Origin: JACNIZ01 sp964344765
GTDB taxonomy: Bacteria; Planctomycetota; UBA1135
Length of the DNA stretch: 49,639 nucleotides
Direction of reading: 5' to 3'
NCBI GenBank assembly: GCA_964344765.1
Contig: CAYFOM010000036.1
Coordinates: 1-49,639, forward strand
The notes beneath the pieces were generated by a model. It saw nothing but the letters and a program-made list of their open reading frames with translations. It searched no databases and was not told where the DNA came from. This document shows positions 42,817-49,639 of the stretch, piece after piece (the first letter of the stretch is position 1; the number at the start of each line of letters is the position of its first letter). The position numbers were made by a program, and so were the translations under genes.

Positions 42817-43383
42817 ATGAACTTCACTCCTTCCGCACTACGAAAGCTGGTCCAGGACCATCCGGCCTGTTCGCACGTCTTTATGGACCGCCTGGCGGTC
42901 GCAGGTGTGGACAGCAGCGTGCTTCAAGTTTTCGCCATTGAATATGGCATTCTGCGCCGTGTCGCTCGCGTTTTAGACGCCCACTGTCCTGGCGCAAATG
43001 CCCGCTATCGTGATTTTCAATTGTCCTGTGGCATCCGTGGCCAGCGCAGTTTGGAACAGGCGCTGCCAGGTACCCGTCTTGCCGTCGACCAACTGGCCAA
43101 ACTGACCAAGGACCTCAAAAGACGCGAGGGCGCCTTATGGGCGATCGAAAACGTCGGCCGTGTTTGGGCGACGCATTGGCGTGATTCCCGTCCGCAGCCG
43201 AATCGCGGCGTTTGGGATGGTTACTGGCGCGAATTGGTGATGGGGGATGCGTTGATTGCCGACCCGAATCCGCGCGCGTCCGGCTTGGAATATTGGCAAG
43301 AAGGCTTCTTTGCCGCACTGCAGGGGATGGCCGGCTTCCTCGATAGCTGTGAAGCCGCTGTGAATACTATTCACGCCGCCTAG
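42817..43383 (+). CDS. Hypothetical all-helical protein
   Basis: 188 aa with a strong AAGGAG 4 nt before ATG, so it is very likely translated. No signal peptide. Predicted mostly alpha-helical, with His/Trp-rich segments ENVGRVWATHWRDS and YWQEGFFAALQGMAGF. The pattern loosely recalls heme-oxygenase/TENA-like folds, but no diagnostic ligand set is clear and I do not assign a function. Followed by trpS in the same direction, 76 bp away. Confidence 0.6.
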   Translation: MNFTPSALRKLVQDHPACSHVFMDRLAVAGVDSSVLQVFAIEYGILRRVARVLDAHCPGANARYRDFQLSCGIRGQRSLEQALPGTRLAVDQLAKLTKDLKRREGALWAIENVGRVWATHWRDSRPQPNRGVWDGYWRELVMGDALIADPNPRASGLEYWQEGFFAALQGMAGFLDSCEAAVNTIHAA

Positions 43384-43459
43384 AACGCGATTGGACACTC
43401 CTACGGCTGAAGCAGCTGTCGCAACCGACCCCGTGCTGATCTGGTAGGATTTGCGCGCC

Positions 43460-44443
43460 ATGCAGACCAGTCTGTCCGGAATTCAGCCCAGCGGCTTGCT
43501 TCACATCGGAAATTACTTCGGTGCGATCCGCCAGCACATTCAGCTCCAAGAGCAAGCCGGCGAAAACTTTTATTTCATCGCCGACTACCACGCGCTGACT
43601 TCCAGCCGCGATCCCGAGGCACTGCGCAACTTTGTCTTTGAAACTGCAGTGACCTATTTGGCGCTGGGTTTAGATCCGGCCAAAGCCTGTTTGTTCCGCC
43701 AGTCCGACGTGCCCGAAGTTACCGAGATTTCATGGCTATTGTCGACGGTAACCGGCATGGGATTGCTCGAACGCGCGCATTCGTTCAAAGACAAAGTCGC
43801 CAAAGGAATCAAACCGTCGGTGGGGCTGTTCACCTACCCGATTCTGATGGCCGCCGACATTCTGGCATACGATTCGACGGTTGTGCCGGTTGGTAAGGAT
43901 CAAATTCAACACGTGGAAATGGCGCAGGACATGGCCGGTTATTTCAACGGCGCCTTCGGTGAAGTTTTTGTGCGTCCGGAAATGTTGGTGCCCAAAGCCG
44001 AATCCATGCAAAAGGTGCCGGGGCTCGACGGTCAAAAGATGTCGAAGAGCTACGGCAATACCATTTGGATTTTTGAAACCGGCAAGCCGCTCAAGAAGGT
44101 GGTCAACAAAATCGTCACCGATAGCCGTCCGCCGGAAGAGCCGAAGGATCCGGAAGAGTTGTTCTTGTTCGACATCATGGCGCTTTATGCGTCGGCGGAC
44201 GAGGTCAACGAGTGGAAGGAGAAGGTGCAAAAAGGCGGCGAAGGTGCGCCCGGATATGGTCACCTCAAAGGCTTCATTCGCGAGGCGATGGAGGAATACT
44301 TCGCGCCGGCGCGCAAGCGACGCGATGAGCTGATTGCCGACCGCGGTGAAGTCGAACGCATTCTTCAGCAAGGCGCCGACGTCGCCCGCGCGCGTGCCAG
44401 TGAGGTTCGCGACCGCGCCCTCAAAGCTTGCGGATTGCGCTAA
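43460..44443 (+). CDS. trpS: Tryptophanyl-tRNA synthetase
   Basis: 327 aa. Class I signatures: SGIQPSGLLHIGNYFGAI (HIGN for HIGH) and KMSKSYGN. VGKDQIQHVEMAQDMAGYFN lines the Trp-AMP pocket. Length fits bacterial TrpRS. ATG 43460 is used; the frame's TTG at 43451 is less likely. It converges on yidD. Confidence 0.95.
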   Translation: MQTSLSGIQPSGLLHIGNYFGAIRQHIQLQEQAGENFYFIADYHALTSSRDPEALRNFVFETAVTYLALGLDPAKACLFRQSDVPEVTEISWLLSTVTGMGLLERAHSFKDKVAKGIKPSVGLFTYPILMAADILAYDSTVVPVGKDQIQHVEMAQDMAGYFNGAFGEVFVRPEMLVPKAESMQKVPGLDGQKMSKSYGNTIWIFETGKPLKKVVNKIVTDSRPPEEPKDPEELFLFDIMALYASADEVNEWKEKVQKGGEGAPGYGHLKGFIREAMEEYFAPARKRRDELIADRGEVERILQQGADVARARASEVRDRALKACGLR

Positions 44444-44458
44444 TCGCCCACTGGGCGA
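44444..44458. terminator. Small hairpin between trpS and yidD
   Basis: TCGCCC/GGGCGA, 6-bp stem with loop ACT, directly after the trpS stop and before the end of yidD. No T tract on either side, so termination by it alone is uncertain. Confidence 0.3.
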
Positions 44459-44480
44459 CTCAACCACGCTGCGCTCTGAA

Positions 44481-44711
44481 TCACGGCCGGCATGAATCGC
44501 GCGGCGGTACCGGATCGTAGCCGCCCTTACACAGCGGTTGACAACGCAGAATTCGCCACAGTGCCATCAAGCCGCCACGCAGCGCTCCGTACTCACGGAT
44601 GGCTTCTTCGGCGTACTGCGAGCAAGTCGGGTGGAAACGACAGCGCGGGCCCAGCATCGGACTGATGCGGCGCTGATAAAAGCCGATCCAGCGAAGCAAA
44701 AAACTACGCAT
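44481..44711 (-). CDS. yidD: Membrane protein insertion efficiency factor YidD
   Basis: 76 aa. Hallmark FYQRRISPMLGPRCRFHPTCSQYAEEAIREYG and the later RCQPLCKGGYDPVP, with the conserved Cys residues. It assists YidC-dependent insertion at the inner membrane. It starts inside the 3' end of rnpA (8-bp overlap), the standard rnpA-yidD pairing. Confidence 0.95.
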   Translation of the reverse strand: MRSFLLRWIGFYQRRISPMLGPRCRFHPTCSQYAEEAIREYGALRGGLMALWRILRCQPLCKGGYDPVPPRDSCRP

Positions 44712-45153
44712 CGGCCGACTTCGCCTTGGCGGGGGAGCCTGCCTGGCGGCGCTGCCACTTGCGCCACGCCTTCTGCGCCAAACGCACCAATTCAGGCCGA
44801 CATTCGGTGACCGAATAGCGCTGGCCGCGCCCGACCGGGATCAGAATCATGTCCAGCGGCGGCAAATCCGGCCGGCCGAGGCGGAAGGATTCGCGAAAAA
44901 CACGCCGAACGCGATTACGCCCAACCGCGCGTTTGTCGAATTTACGCCCGACGGAAAGCCCTAATCGCGGAACCCCGGGGTTCAAACTTTCGGCGGCCAC
45001 GAGTAGAATGAGCCTTCCGCGCACCCGCACACCATTACGGTAAATGCGGGCGAAGTCCTGCCCTCGACGCAGGCGACAAGCCCTGGGATGGCGGAGTCGC
45101 GGTGCTCGTTGGCCATCTTTCAGGCCTGGTTCGGGTGCCTCCTTGCTTGCCAT
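44704..45153 (-). CDS. rnpA: Ribonuclease P protein component
   Basis: 149 aa. RNase P protein core with RLRRGQDFARIYRNGVRVRGRLILLV, and the RNR box GLSVGRKFDKRAVGRNRVRRVFRESFRL. The protein helps RNase P RNA trim tRNA 5' ends. The N-terminus is about 30 residues longer than usual. ATG 45153 is used (GTG 45189 possible). rpmH, the usual upstream neighbour, is absent. Its ATG overlaps the ATG of the divergent gene as CATG. Confidence 0.9.
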   Translation of the reverse strand: MASKEAPEPGLKDGQRAPRLRHPRACRLRRGQDFARIYRNGVRVRGRLILLVAAESLNPGVPRLGLSVGRKFDKRAVGRNRVRRVFRESFRLGRPDLPPLDMILIPVGRGQRYSVTECRPELVRLAQKAWRKWQRRQAGSPAKAKSADA

Positions 45154-45685
45154 GGTTCGCTCACAAGATACGGTCGCCGCCGCCGGCACGGAATGCCCGC
45201 ATCCGCTGCGTCCCGTTTTTGTGCTCGATGACGTTGCAAGTTCCCCGCCAGCCGGGGAAGCGGCCGAATGGTTGCTCGCTCATTGGGAATCTTGTTGGAA
45301 AAGCGCTCTTCCGGGCTTAGTCCTAGTGGATCAGCGCCTCCACAGCCGTTTGGTCGATCACCTCCATCGCCGCCTGACTGCAGTTCCCGCCGTTTCCGTT
45401 CCTTCTGAATCCTTCCCACGCTTGGCCGACCTGGTCCGCGCCGCCTTGGATGGCGGAGCTACCCTAATCGTTGGCGGCCAGAGCCCGGGCCCCTCACAGT
45501 GGCAGCCGACGATGTTCGTCAACCTGCTTGCCGCTTCCCCGCTCCTTCATCCCGACGCGCCGAGTGCTCCCATTCTTGGGATCATGCGCGTCTCCGAATC
45601 GATGCCGGCCGCAACGATTCTGCAACAGCTGACCACCGCCGAAGCCAATCTGCAGATCCATCGGCCCGCGCCTACGGTTGCTTGA
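45152..45685 (+). CDS. Aldehyde-dehydrogenase-like C-terminal fragment protein
   Basis: 177 aa. Weakly follows the second half of aldehyde dehydrogenases: GLVLVDQRLHSRLVDHLHRRL (like the segment after the active site), DLVRAALDGGATLIVGGQSPGPSQWQPTMFVNLL (like GAKLLTGG...PPTVL), and APILGIMRVSESMPAATILQQ (like FGPV...). The NAD-binding first half and the catalytic Cys are missing, so it is not a working dehydrogenase. It stands 14 bp before the lysine aminotransferase, whose product would be an ALDH substrate. No ribosome binding site is clear at ATG 45152, so the start is uncertain. The likeness is a judgement from memory. Confidence 0.5.
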   Translation: MVRSQDTVAAAGTECPHPLRPVFVLDDVASSPPAGEAAEWLLAHWESCWKSALPGLVLVDQRLHSRLVDHLHRRLTAVPAVSVPSESFPRLADLVRAALDGGATLIVGGQSPGPSQWQPTMFVNLLAASPLLHPDAPSAPILGIMRVSESMPAATILQQLTTAEANLQIHRPAPTVA

Positions 45686-45699
45686 AACAAATTAAGAAC

Positions 45700-47034
45700 A
45701 TGACTCAAACTCTAAACCAAGGAATCTCTCCGAACGAAGTCCACGACAGCCTGCGCCAGTGGTTGCTGGTCGACGGCTACCCATTTGTGTTGGACCTTGA
45801 AAATTCACGTGGAGCGACTTTGGTAGATGGTCGCACCGGACGTGAGTTCTTGGACTTCTTCGGTTGCTTCGGCTCGACGCCGATTGGTTGGAACCATCCC
45901 GGTCTGCGCAACGACGAGTTCCTGGCCAAAGCGGCCAACGCGGTGATTAACCGCCCGGCCAACTCCGACTTGTACACCACCGAAATGGCCGACTTTGTTG
46001 CCCGCATGGGTGAGGTTGCTGTTCCGGAAGGCTACAAGCACATGTTCTTCATTGACGGTGGTGCTTTGGCGGTTGAAAACTGCATCAAGGTTGCGACCGA
46101 CTGGAAGATCCGTCGCAATCGGTCGAAGGGCGTCAACTACGACGTCGGCAACAAGATCCTTCACTTCGAAAAGGCGTTCCATGGTCGCTCCGGCTACACG
46201 CTGTCGCTGACCAACACCTTGCCGGACAAGATCGATAACTTCCCGAAGTTTGAAGATTGGCCGCGCGTACCTGCTCCGGGTGTGCGCTTCCCGCTGGAAG
46301 GCGACAACCTGGCCCAGGCTTTGGAAGACGAAGCCGCAAGCTTGGCCGCGATTGACGCAGCCTTTGCTCAGCACGGCGACGACATTGCCGGCATTCTGAT
46401 CGAAACCATCCAGTGCGAAGGTGGCGACCGTCACTTCCGTCCGGAGTTCATGCAGGCGCTGCAAGCACGTTGCGAGAAGTACGACTGCTTGCTGATTTGC
46501 GATGAGGTGCAGACTGGTTTCTTCACCACCGGCAAGCCTTGGGCTTTTGAGCACTACGGCATTCAGCCGGACTTGTTCAGCTTCGGCAAGAAGTCGCAGC
46601 AGTGCGGCATTGTTGCCGGTCCGAAGGTTGACTTGGTGCCGGACAACTGCTTCGAGATGTCCAGCCGCATCAACTCGACGTGGGGCGGCAACTTGGTCGA
46701 CATGGTGCGCGCTACGCGTGTGCTGGAGATCATCCGCGACGACAAGCTTGGTGAAAACGCTACTGCGATGGGGCAGCGTTGGTTGGACGGCATGCACAAA
46801 CTTGCTGCTAAATACGAGGTCGTCGAAAATGTGCGGGGCCTGGGCTTGGTTATGGGGTTCTGTGTGCCGGACGGCGAAACGCGCAACGCTTTGCTCAACA
46901 AAATGAGCGAGAATGGCCTGCTCGGCCTTTCCTGCGGCGATCGCACCATTCGCTTCCGTCCGCACTTGGCAGTGACGGCAGAGGACATCGATCTTTGCCT
47001 GGAGCTGACCGAGAAGTCCCTTCAAGCTCTGTAA
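45700..47034 (+). CDS. lat: L-lysine 6-aminotransferase (lysine epsilon-aminotransferase)
   Basis: 444 aa, class III PLP aminotransferase. LAT-type start (GISPNEVHDSLRQWLLVDGYPFVLDLENSRG), FGCFGSTPIGWNHPG, MFFIDGGALAVENCIKVATDWK, Asp of LICDEVQTGF and the PLP Lys in FSFGKKSQQCG. It transfers the epsilon-amino group of lysine to 2-oxoglutarate, giving allysine (piperideine-6-carboxylate), the entry to 2-aminoadipate. ATG 45700 fits the family start. The frame extends upstream only through the neighbouring gene. The next gene starts on its stop as TAATG. Confidence 0.92.
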   Translation: MTQTLNQGISPNEVHDSLRQWLLVDGYPFVLDLENSRGATLVDGRTGREFLDFFGCFGSTPIGWNHPGLRNDEFLAKAANAVINRPANSDLYTTEMADFVARMGEVAVPEGYKHMFFIDGGALAVENCIKVATDWKIRRNRSKGVNYDVGNKILHFEKAFHGRSGYTLSLTNTLPDKIDNFPKFEDWPRVPAPGVRFPLEGDNLAQALEDEAASLAAIDAAFAQHGDDIAGILIETIQCEGGDRHFRPEFMQALQARCEKYDCLLICDEVQTGFFTTGKPWAFEHYGIQPDLFSFGKKSQQCGIVAGPKVDLVPDNCFEMSSRINSTWGGNLVDMVRATRVLEIIRDDKLGENATAMGQRWLDGMHKLAAKYEVVENVRGLGLVMGFCVPDGETRNALLNKMSENGLLGLSCGDRTIRFRPHLAVTAEDIDLCLELTEKSLQAL

Positions 47035-48746
47035 TGAGAAGAAAGTACAGCCACCACCTCCACACGAGTTTGCTGATCGGACTGGCGACCATGGTCGCCA
47101 GTCCGTTCTCTTTTGCAGCGGCAGATTCGTCTTACCTAACGGCTTCGGTTGCGGCACAGCGCGGATTGCCGGGACCTCCTCCAGGCGCGGTTCCACCTGG
47201 CGGACGCGCGGACGGTCAGCCCGCGGTGAAACGTGGCTTGCGCCTCAATACTGCCGAGGCCTTCCAAGGCTACACGCTGATTTCGCCGCTGAAGGATACG
47301 TCGACCTATTTGCTCGACATGACCGGCAAGGTGGTGCATGAATGGAAGAGCGATTTGCCGCCGGGCAACTCGGTCTATCTGCGCGAGAACGGCAATTTGC
47401 TGCGTGCTGCGCGACCGCAAAACAATCCGCGCTTTAAGGGCGGCGGCGAAGGTGGTCGCTTGCGCGAGTACAGCTGGGATGGTGAGTTGCTGTGGGAATT
47501 GGATTGGAACGACGAAAGCCGCTTGGCGCACCACGATTTTGAGCCCTTGCCCAACGGCAACTTGCTGTTGATTGCGTGGGAATACAAAAGCGGTGAAGAG
47601 GCCGTCGCCCGTGGTCGTGCGCATTGGGAAGGCGAAGACGAGTTCTGGCCGGACTATGTGGTCGAGATCAAACCCACCGGCAAGAACGGCGCCGAGGTGG
47701 TGTGGGAATGGCATACCTGGGATCACATGATTCAAAACATTGATCCTGAATTACCGGGCTATGGTGAGCCGTACGAACACCCTGGGCGGGTGGACATCAA
47801 CGGCGACTTTAGTCGCAAGCAGGTCAGCGCCGAGGAACGCAAGCAGCTGGAAGCGTTGGGTTATTTGACACCCGGTGGAGCTATTTCCGAGCCCAATCGC
47901 AAAAGCCCGGATTGGATGCATACCAACGGCATCGATTACATCCCCGAGCACGATTTAATTGTGCTTTCGGTGCGCACAATGAATGAGGTATGGATCATCG
48001 ATCACTCGACGACCACTGCCGAGGCGGCGACGGAAAAGGGCGGCAATTTTGGTCGCGGCGGCTCCATTCTTTACCGTTGGGGCAACCCCGCTGTTTATGG
48101 CCGCGGGCATCGCGAGGAGCGGCAGTTGTTCAGCCAACACGACGCGCGCTGGATCTCGGATGGTAAGGGTGGCGGAAGCTTGTCGGTGTTTGACAACGGC
48201 TCCGGTCGTGAAGACGGCAAATATTCGTTGGTGCTCGAGCTACCGCTTGATTTTGACCGCGAAAACGGATTCGCCATGGATGACGACGGACGCTATTTGC
48301 CGGTGAAGCCGTCTTGGAAGTACGAAGCCCAACCAAACACGTCGTTTTACTCCAGCTTCATTTCCGGCGCCGAACGCTTGCCCAATGGCAACACCTTAAT
48401 TTGCGAAGGCGATGATGGTCGCGTTTTCGAGGTCAACGGCGACGGCAAGATCGTCTGGGAATACTGGAACGAGCACGGCAGCGCCGAGATCGGCAATAAA
48501 AAATCGGGCGATGGCGGAGATTCAGGTGGGGCGCGGTCGCCGCGTGATGGCAGGCCGCCTAGAGGGGCTCGACCGCCGCAGGGTGGCCCGCCACCGGGTG
48601 GACCACCTCCAGGCGGACCTCCTCCTGGTGGGAAACAGCAACGTCGTGGCGGACCCGAGCCTAAAGCTTTGTTCCGAGCTAGTCGCATTGCACCCGACTT
48701 CCCCGGGCTACAGCAGCTTGCCGGGGCGGTTGCAGAAGAGCGTTAG
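47034..48746 (+). CDS. Secreted arylsulfotransferase-like (ASST-family) protein with PPPGG tail
   Basis: 570 aa. Signal peptide about 1-28 (LHTSLLIGLATMVASPFSFA). The six-blade propeller of arylsulfate sulfotransferases is suggested by GYTLISPLKDTSTYLLDMTGKVVHEWKS, HHDFEPLPNGNLLLIAWE, SPDWMHTNGIDYIPEHDLIVLSVR, FSQHDARWISD and LPNGNTLICEGDDGRVFEVNGDGKIVWEY. The HTN His at SPDWMHTN is a good candidate for the sulfo-acceptor. The C-terminus has a Gly/Pro/Arg-rich low-complexity stretch with four PPxGG units (514-533) and an Arg-rich end. ATG 47034 overlaps the lat stop, so it is co-translated with lat. Reaction partners are unknown. Confidence 0.8.
   Translation: MRRKYSHHLHTSLLIGLATMVASPFSFAAADSSYLTASVAAQRGLPGPPPGAVPPGGRADGQPAVKRGLRLNTAEAFQGYTLISPLKDTSTYLLDMTGKVVHEWKSDLPPGNSVYLRENGNLLRAARPQNNPRFKGGGEGGRLREYSWDGELLWELDWNDESRLAHHDFEPLPNGNLLLIAWEYKSGEEAVARGRAHWEGEDEFWPDYVVEIKPTGKNGAEVVWEWHTWDHMIQNIDPELPGYGEPYEHPGRVDINGDFSRKQVSAEERKQLEALGYLTPGGAISEPNRKSPDWMHTNGIDYIPEHDLIVLSVRTMNEVWIIDHSTTTAEAATEKGGNFGRGGSILYRWGNPAVYGRGHREERQLFSQHDARWISDGKGGGSLSVFDNGSGREDGKYSLVLELPLDFDRENGFAMDDDGRYLPVKPSWKYEAQPNTSFYSSFISGAERLPNGNTLICEGDDGRVFEVNGDGKIVWEYWNEHGSAEIGNKKSGDGGDSGGARSPRDGRPPRGARPPQGGPPPGGPPPGGPPPGGKQQRRGGPEPKALFRASRIAPDFPGLQQLAGAVAEER
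48573..48632 (+). repeat. Four 15-bp repeats encoding PP(Q/P)GG
   Basis: Codes for PPQGG then three PPPGG units in the ASST-like protein. Codons differ between units, so this is an older protein-level repeat rather than a fresh DNA slippage. Confidence 0.8.
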
Positions 48747-49579
48747 GAGCGATTGAGAGCGTCCAGTGCCAGTTTGAGCTGGGCTTCCGGTTGAGCCTCA
48801 TGCCAACTTTGCAGCAGCGCTGCGGCGCCGTCACGTACCAAGGCTTGCTGTAACTGTTGCGCCGTGTTCTGAATCTCGGCGATGGCATCAGCTGCGCCAA
48901 GCTCTTGGAACATCAGCGTCAGCTCGGCCACCGTCTTGTCGCGTTCGGCCGCCTTGGCGATCTTTTCCAGCTCACGCCACTTCTTGCGTGAGTCGCGGAA
49001 TTCTTTGGTGGCGCTCAACGAAGCCAAGCGCTGATCGGCCAAATCTCCGGTGGGCGTGCCTTTGAATTCGCCGGCGACCTTGGCGAAGAAGGCTTCGGCG
49101 CGCAGCGGGTAGCCGGCGTTTTGATGACCTTCGCCCAGGCTGAGGATGGAAGCACCAGCGCCTTCAATGCGTTCCTGCAGGTCGCGGGCGGCTTGGACTT
49201 CCGGGGCAAAGCCGGCGTCTAGTTCAGCCAACGGCAAGATGGCTTCGACGGCAGTGCGATACATGCCGGCGCGGAAGTAGCGCTCGGCTTTGACGCCGGC
49301 GTCGAGGTGCTTGATTAGCTTCTCTAAATTGCGTTTCGACTTCAGCTCCTTCAGCGGGCCGTCCAAGTAAGTTTCGGCGTCGCCCGGAACCCAGCCGCGG
49401 CCGGGTTGCAGTCCGGGGTCGCCTTCCCATTGCACGGTGCCGTCTACATCCATGACCAGAATGCGCGGCATGCCCCAGCCGTCGGGTACCACGTTGCAGG
49501 CTTTAAAGTAATCAAAGTCTTTGTCGTAGCCGATGTGCAAGCGGTTGAGCGGGTGCTGCTGCAGCAACTGATCGACCAC
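48743..49579 (-). CDS. Thioredoxin-like (TlpA-type) protein with helical C-terminus, 5' end missing or broken
   Basis: 278 aa from GTG 49579. The first 60 residues look like the second half of a thioredoxin fold: HIGYDKDFDYFKACNVVPDGWGMPRILVMDVDGTVQWEGDPG, with the cis-Pro in GMPRILV. The rest (about 75-278) is helical and TPR-like. The first half of the fold, with any CxxC, is not in this frame: a TGA at 49589-49591 lies 3 codons before the GTG. The gene is either truncated by a break in the sequence at the window edge or starts in a different frame. Its stop overlaps the ASST-like stop. Confidence 0.55.
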   Translation of the reverse strand: MVDQLLQQHPLNRLHIGYDKDFDYFKACNVVPDGWGMPRILVMDVDGTVQWEGDPGLQPGRGWVPGDAETYLDGPLKELKSKRNLEKLIKHLDAGVKAERYFRAGMYRTAVEAILPLAELDAGFAPEVQAARDLQERIEGAGASILSLGEGHQNAGYPLRAEAFFAKVAGEFKGTPTGDLADQRLASLSATKEFRDSRKKWRELEKIAKAAERDKTVAELTLMFQELGAADAIAEIQNTAQQLQQALVRDGAAALLQSWHEAQPEAQLKLALDALNRS

Positions 49580-49591
49580 CGACGGAGATCA

Positions 49592-49639
49592 AGCAACATC
49601 TTTTCTGTAAAAAGCAGCAGACTCATCAAATGCCTTCCA
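49592..49639. other. Low-G+C end segment, possibly chimeric
   Basis: The last 48 bases after a GATC at 49587-49590 are about 39 % G+C by hand count, against roughly 55-60 % elsewhere. In the frame of the thioredoxin-like gene the codons (AGA, TCT, TTT) are unlike those used in the rest of the window. No gene can be supported in it. Confidence 0.35.

Noticed and set aside
45805..47196. 463-codon minus-strand open frame across lat
   Set aside because: Antisense shadow of the aminotransferase gene; no domain, no RBS.
49540..49600. Second selenoprotein (UGA at 49589-49591)
   Set aside because: A GTTGC/GCAGC stem lies downstream, but short stems are common here, the upstream codons do not look native, and the window ends, so there is too little evidence.

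Overview
The window comes from a Gram-negative (diderm) bacterium with moderately high G+C (roughly 55-60 % by eye). It has a Lol-type lipoprotein transporter, an outer-membrane beta-barrel and a lipoprotein cytochrome. Large secreted proteins with carboxypeptidase-regulatory-like modules, FG-GAP/VCBS repeats, a squalene-cyclase-like alpha/alpha-barrel protein and an arylsulfotransferase-like protein suggest Planctomycetota or a similar lineage. That assignment is an inference. No phage, transposase, integrase or CRISPR array was seen.

Layout. 1-5.2 kb: partial prenyltransferase/squalene-oxidase-repeat gene, PEP synthase, secreted Kelch protein. 5.3-13.1 kb: a minus-strand set lysS - permease - lolD - permease behind tRNA-Ala(GGC), divergent from leuS. 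13.1-14.9 kb: HlyIII/PAQR membrane protein and an endonuclease/exonuclease/phosphatase protein. 15.1-19.8 kb: a signalling cluster of REC-EAL phosphodiesterase, degenerate histidine-kinase stump plus REC, FIST sensor and hybrid histidine kinase, with a shared near-palindrome upstream of two of its genes. 19.9-21.4 kb: UbiD-family decarboxylase.

21.5-29.2 kb is the most striking region: four translationally coupled genes. They encode (i) one polypeptide fusing a 4Fe-4S ferredoxin, an FAD/NAD(P)H oxidoreductase and a cytochrome-b-like membrane domain, (ii) a membrane-anchored cytochrome c with 26 CxxCH motifs, (iii) an outer-membrane beta-barrel and (iv) a lipoprotein cytochrome c with 19 CxxCH motifs. 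Read together they describe an electron path from cytoplasmic NAD(P)H or ferredoxin across both membranes to the cell surface, a candidate extracellular electron transfer conduit with 45 predicted c hemes.

29.2-45 kb: DUF4442 protein, unknown secreted protein, a TPP riboswitch with thiC, then a VCBS-repeat protein whose frame is interrupted by one in-frame UGA followed by a SECIS-like hairpin (candidate selenoprotein). Next come a macrodomain gene frameshifted by a 13-bp tandem duplication, a large secreted modular protein, a sirtuin, a GNAT-DUF6624 lipoprotein fusion, a sugar-kinase-like APH protein, an M48 peptidase with two YbjQ-type proteins, OsmC, an unknown helical protein, trpS, and yidD-rnpA. 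45-49.6 kb: an aldehyde-dehydrogenase-like fragment, L-lysine 6-aminotransferase, an arylsulfotransferase-like protein and a truncated thioredoxin-like gene. The last ~50 bases have a different composition and may be a chimeric or contig-end artefact.
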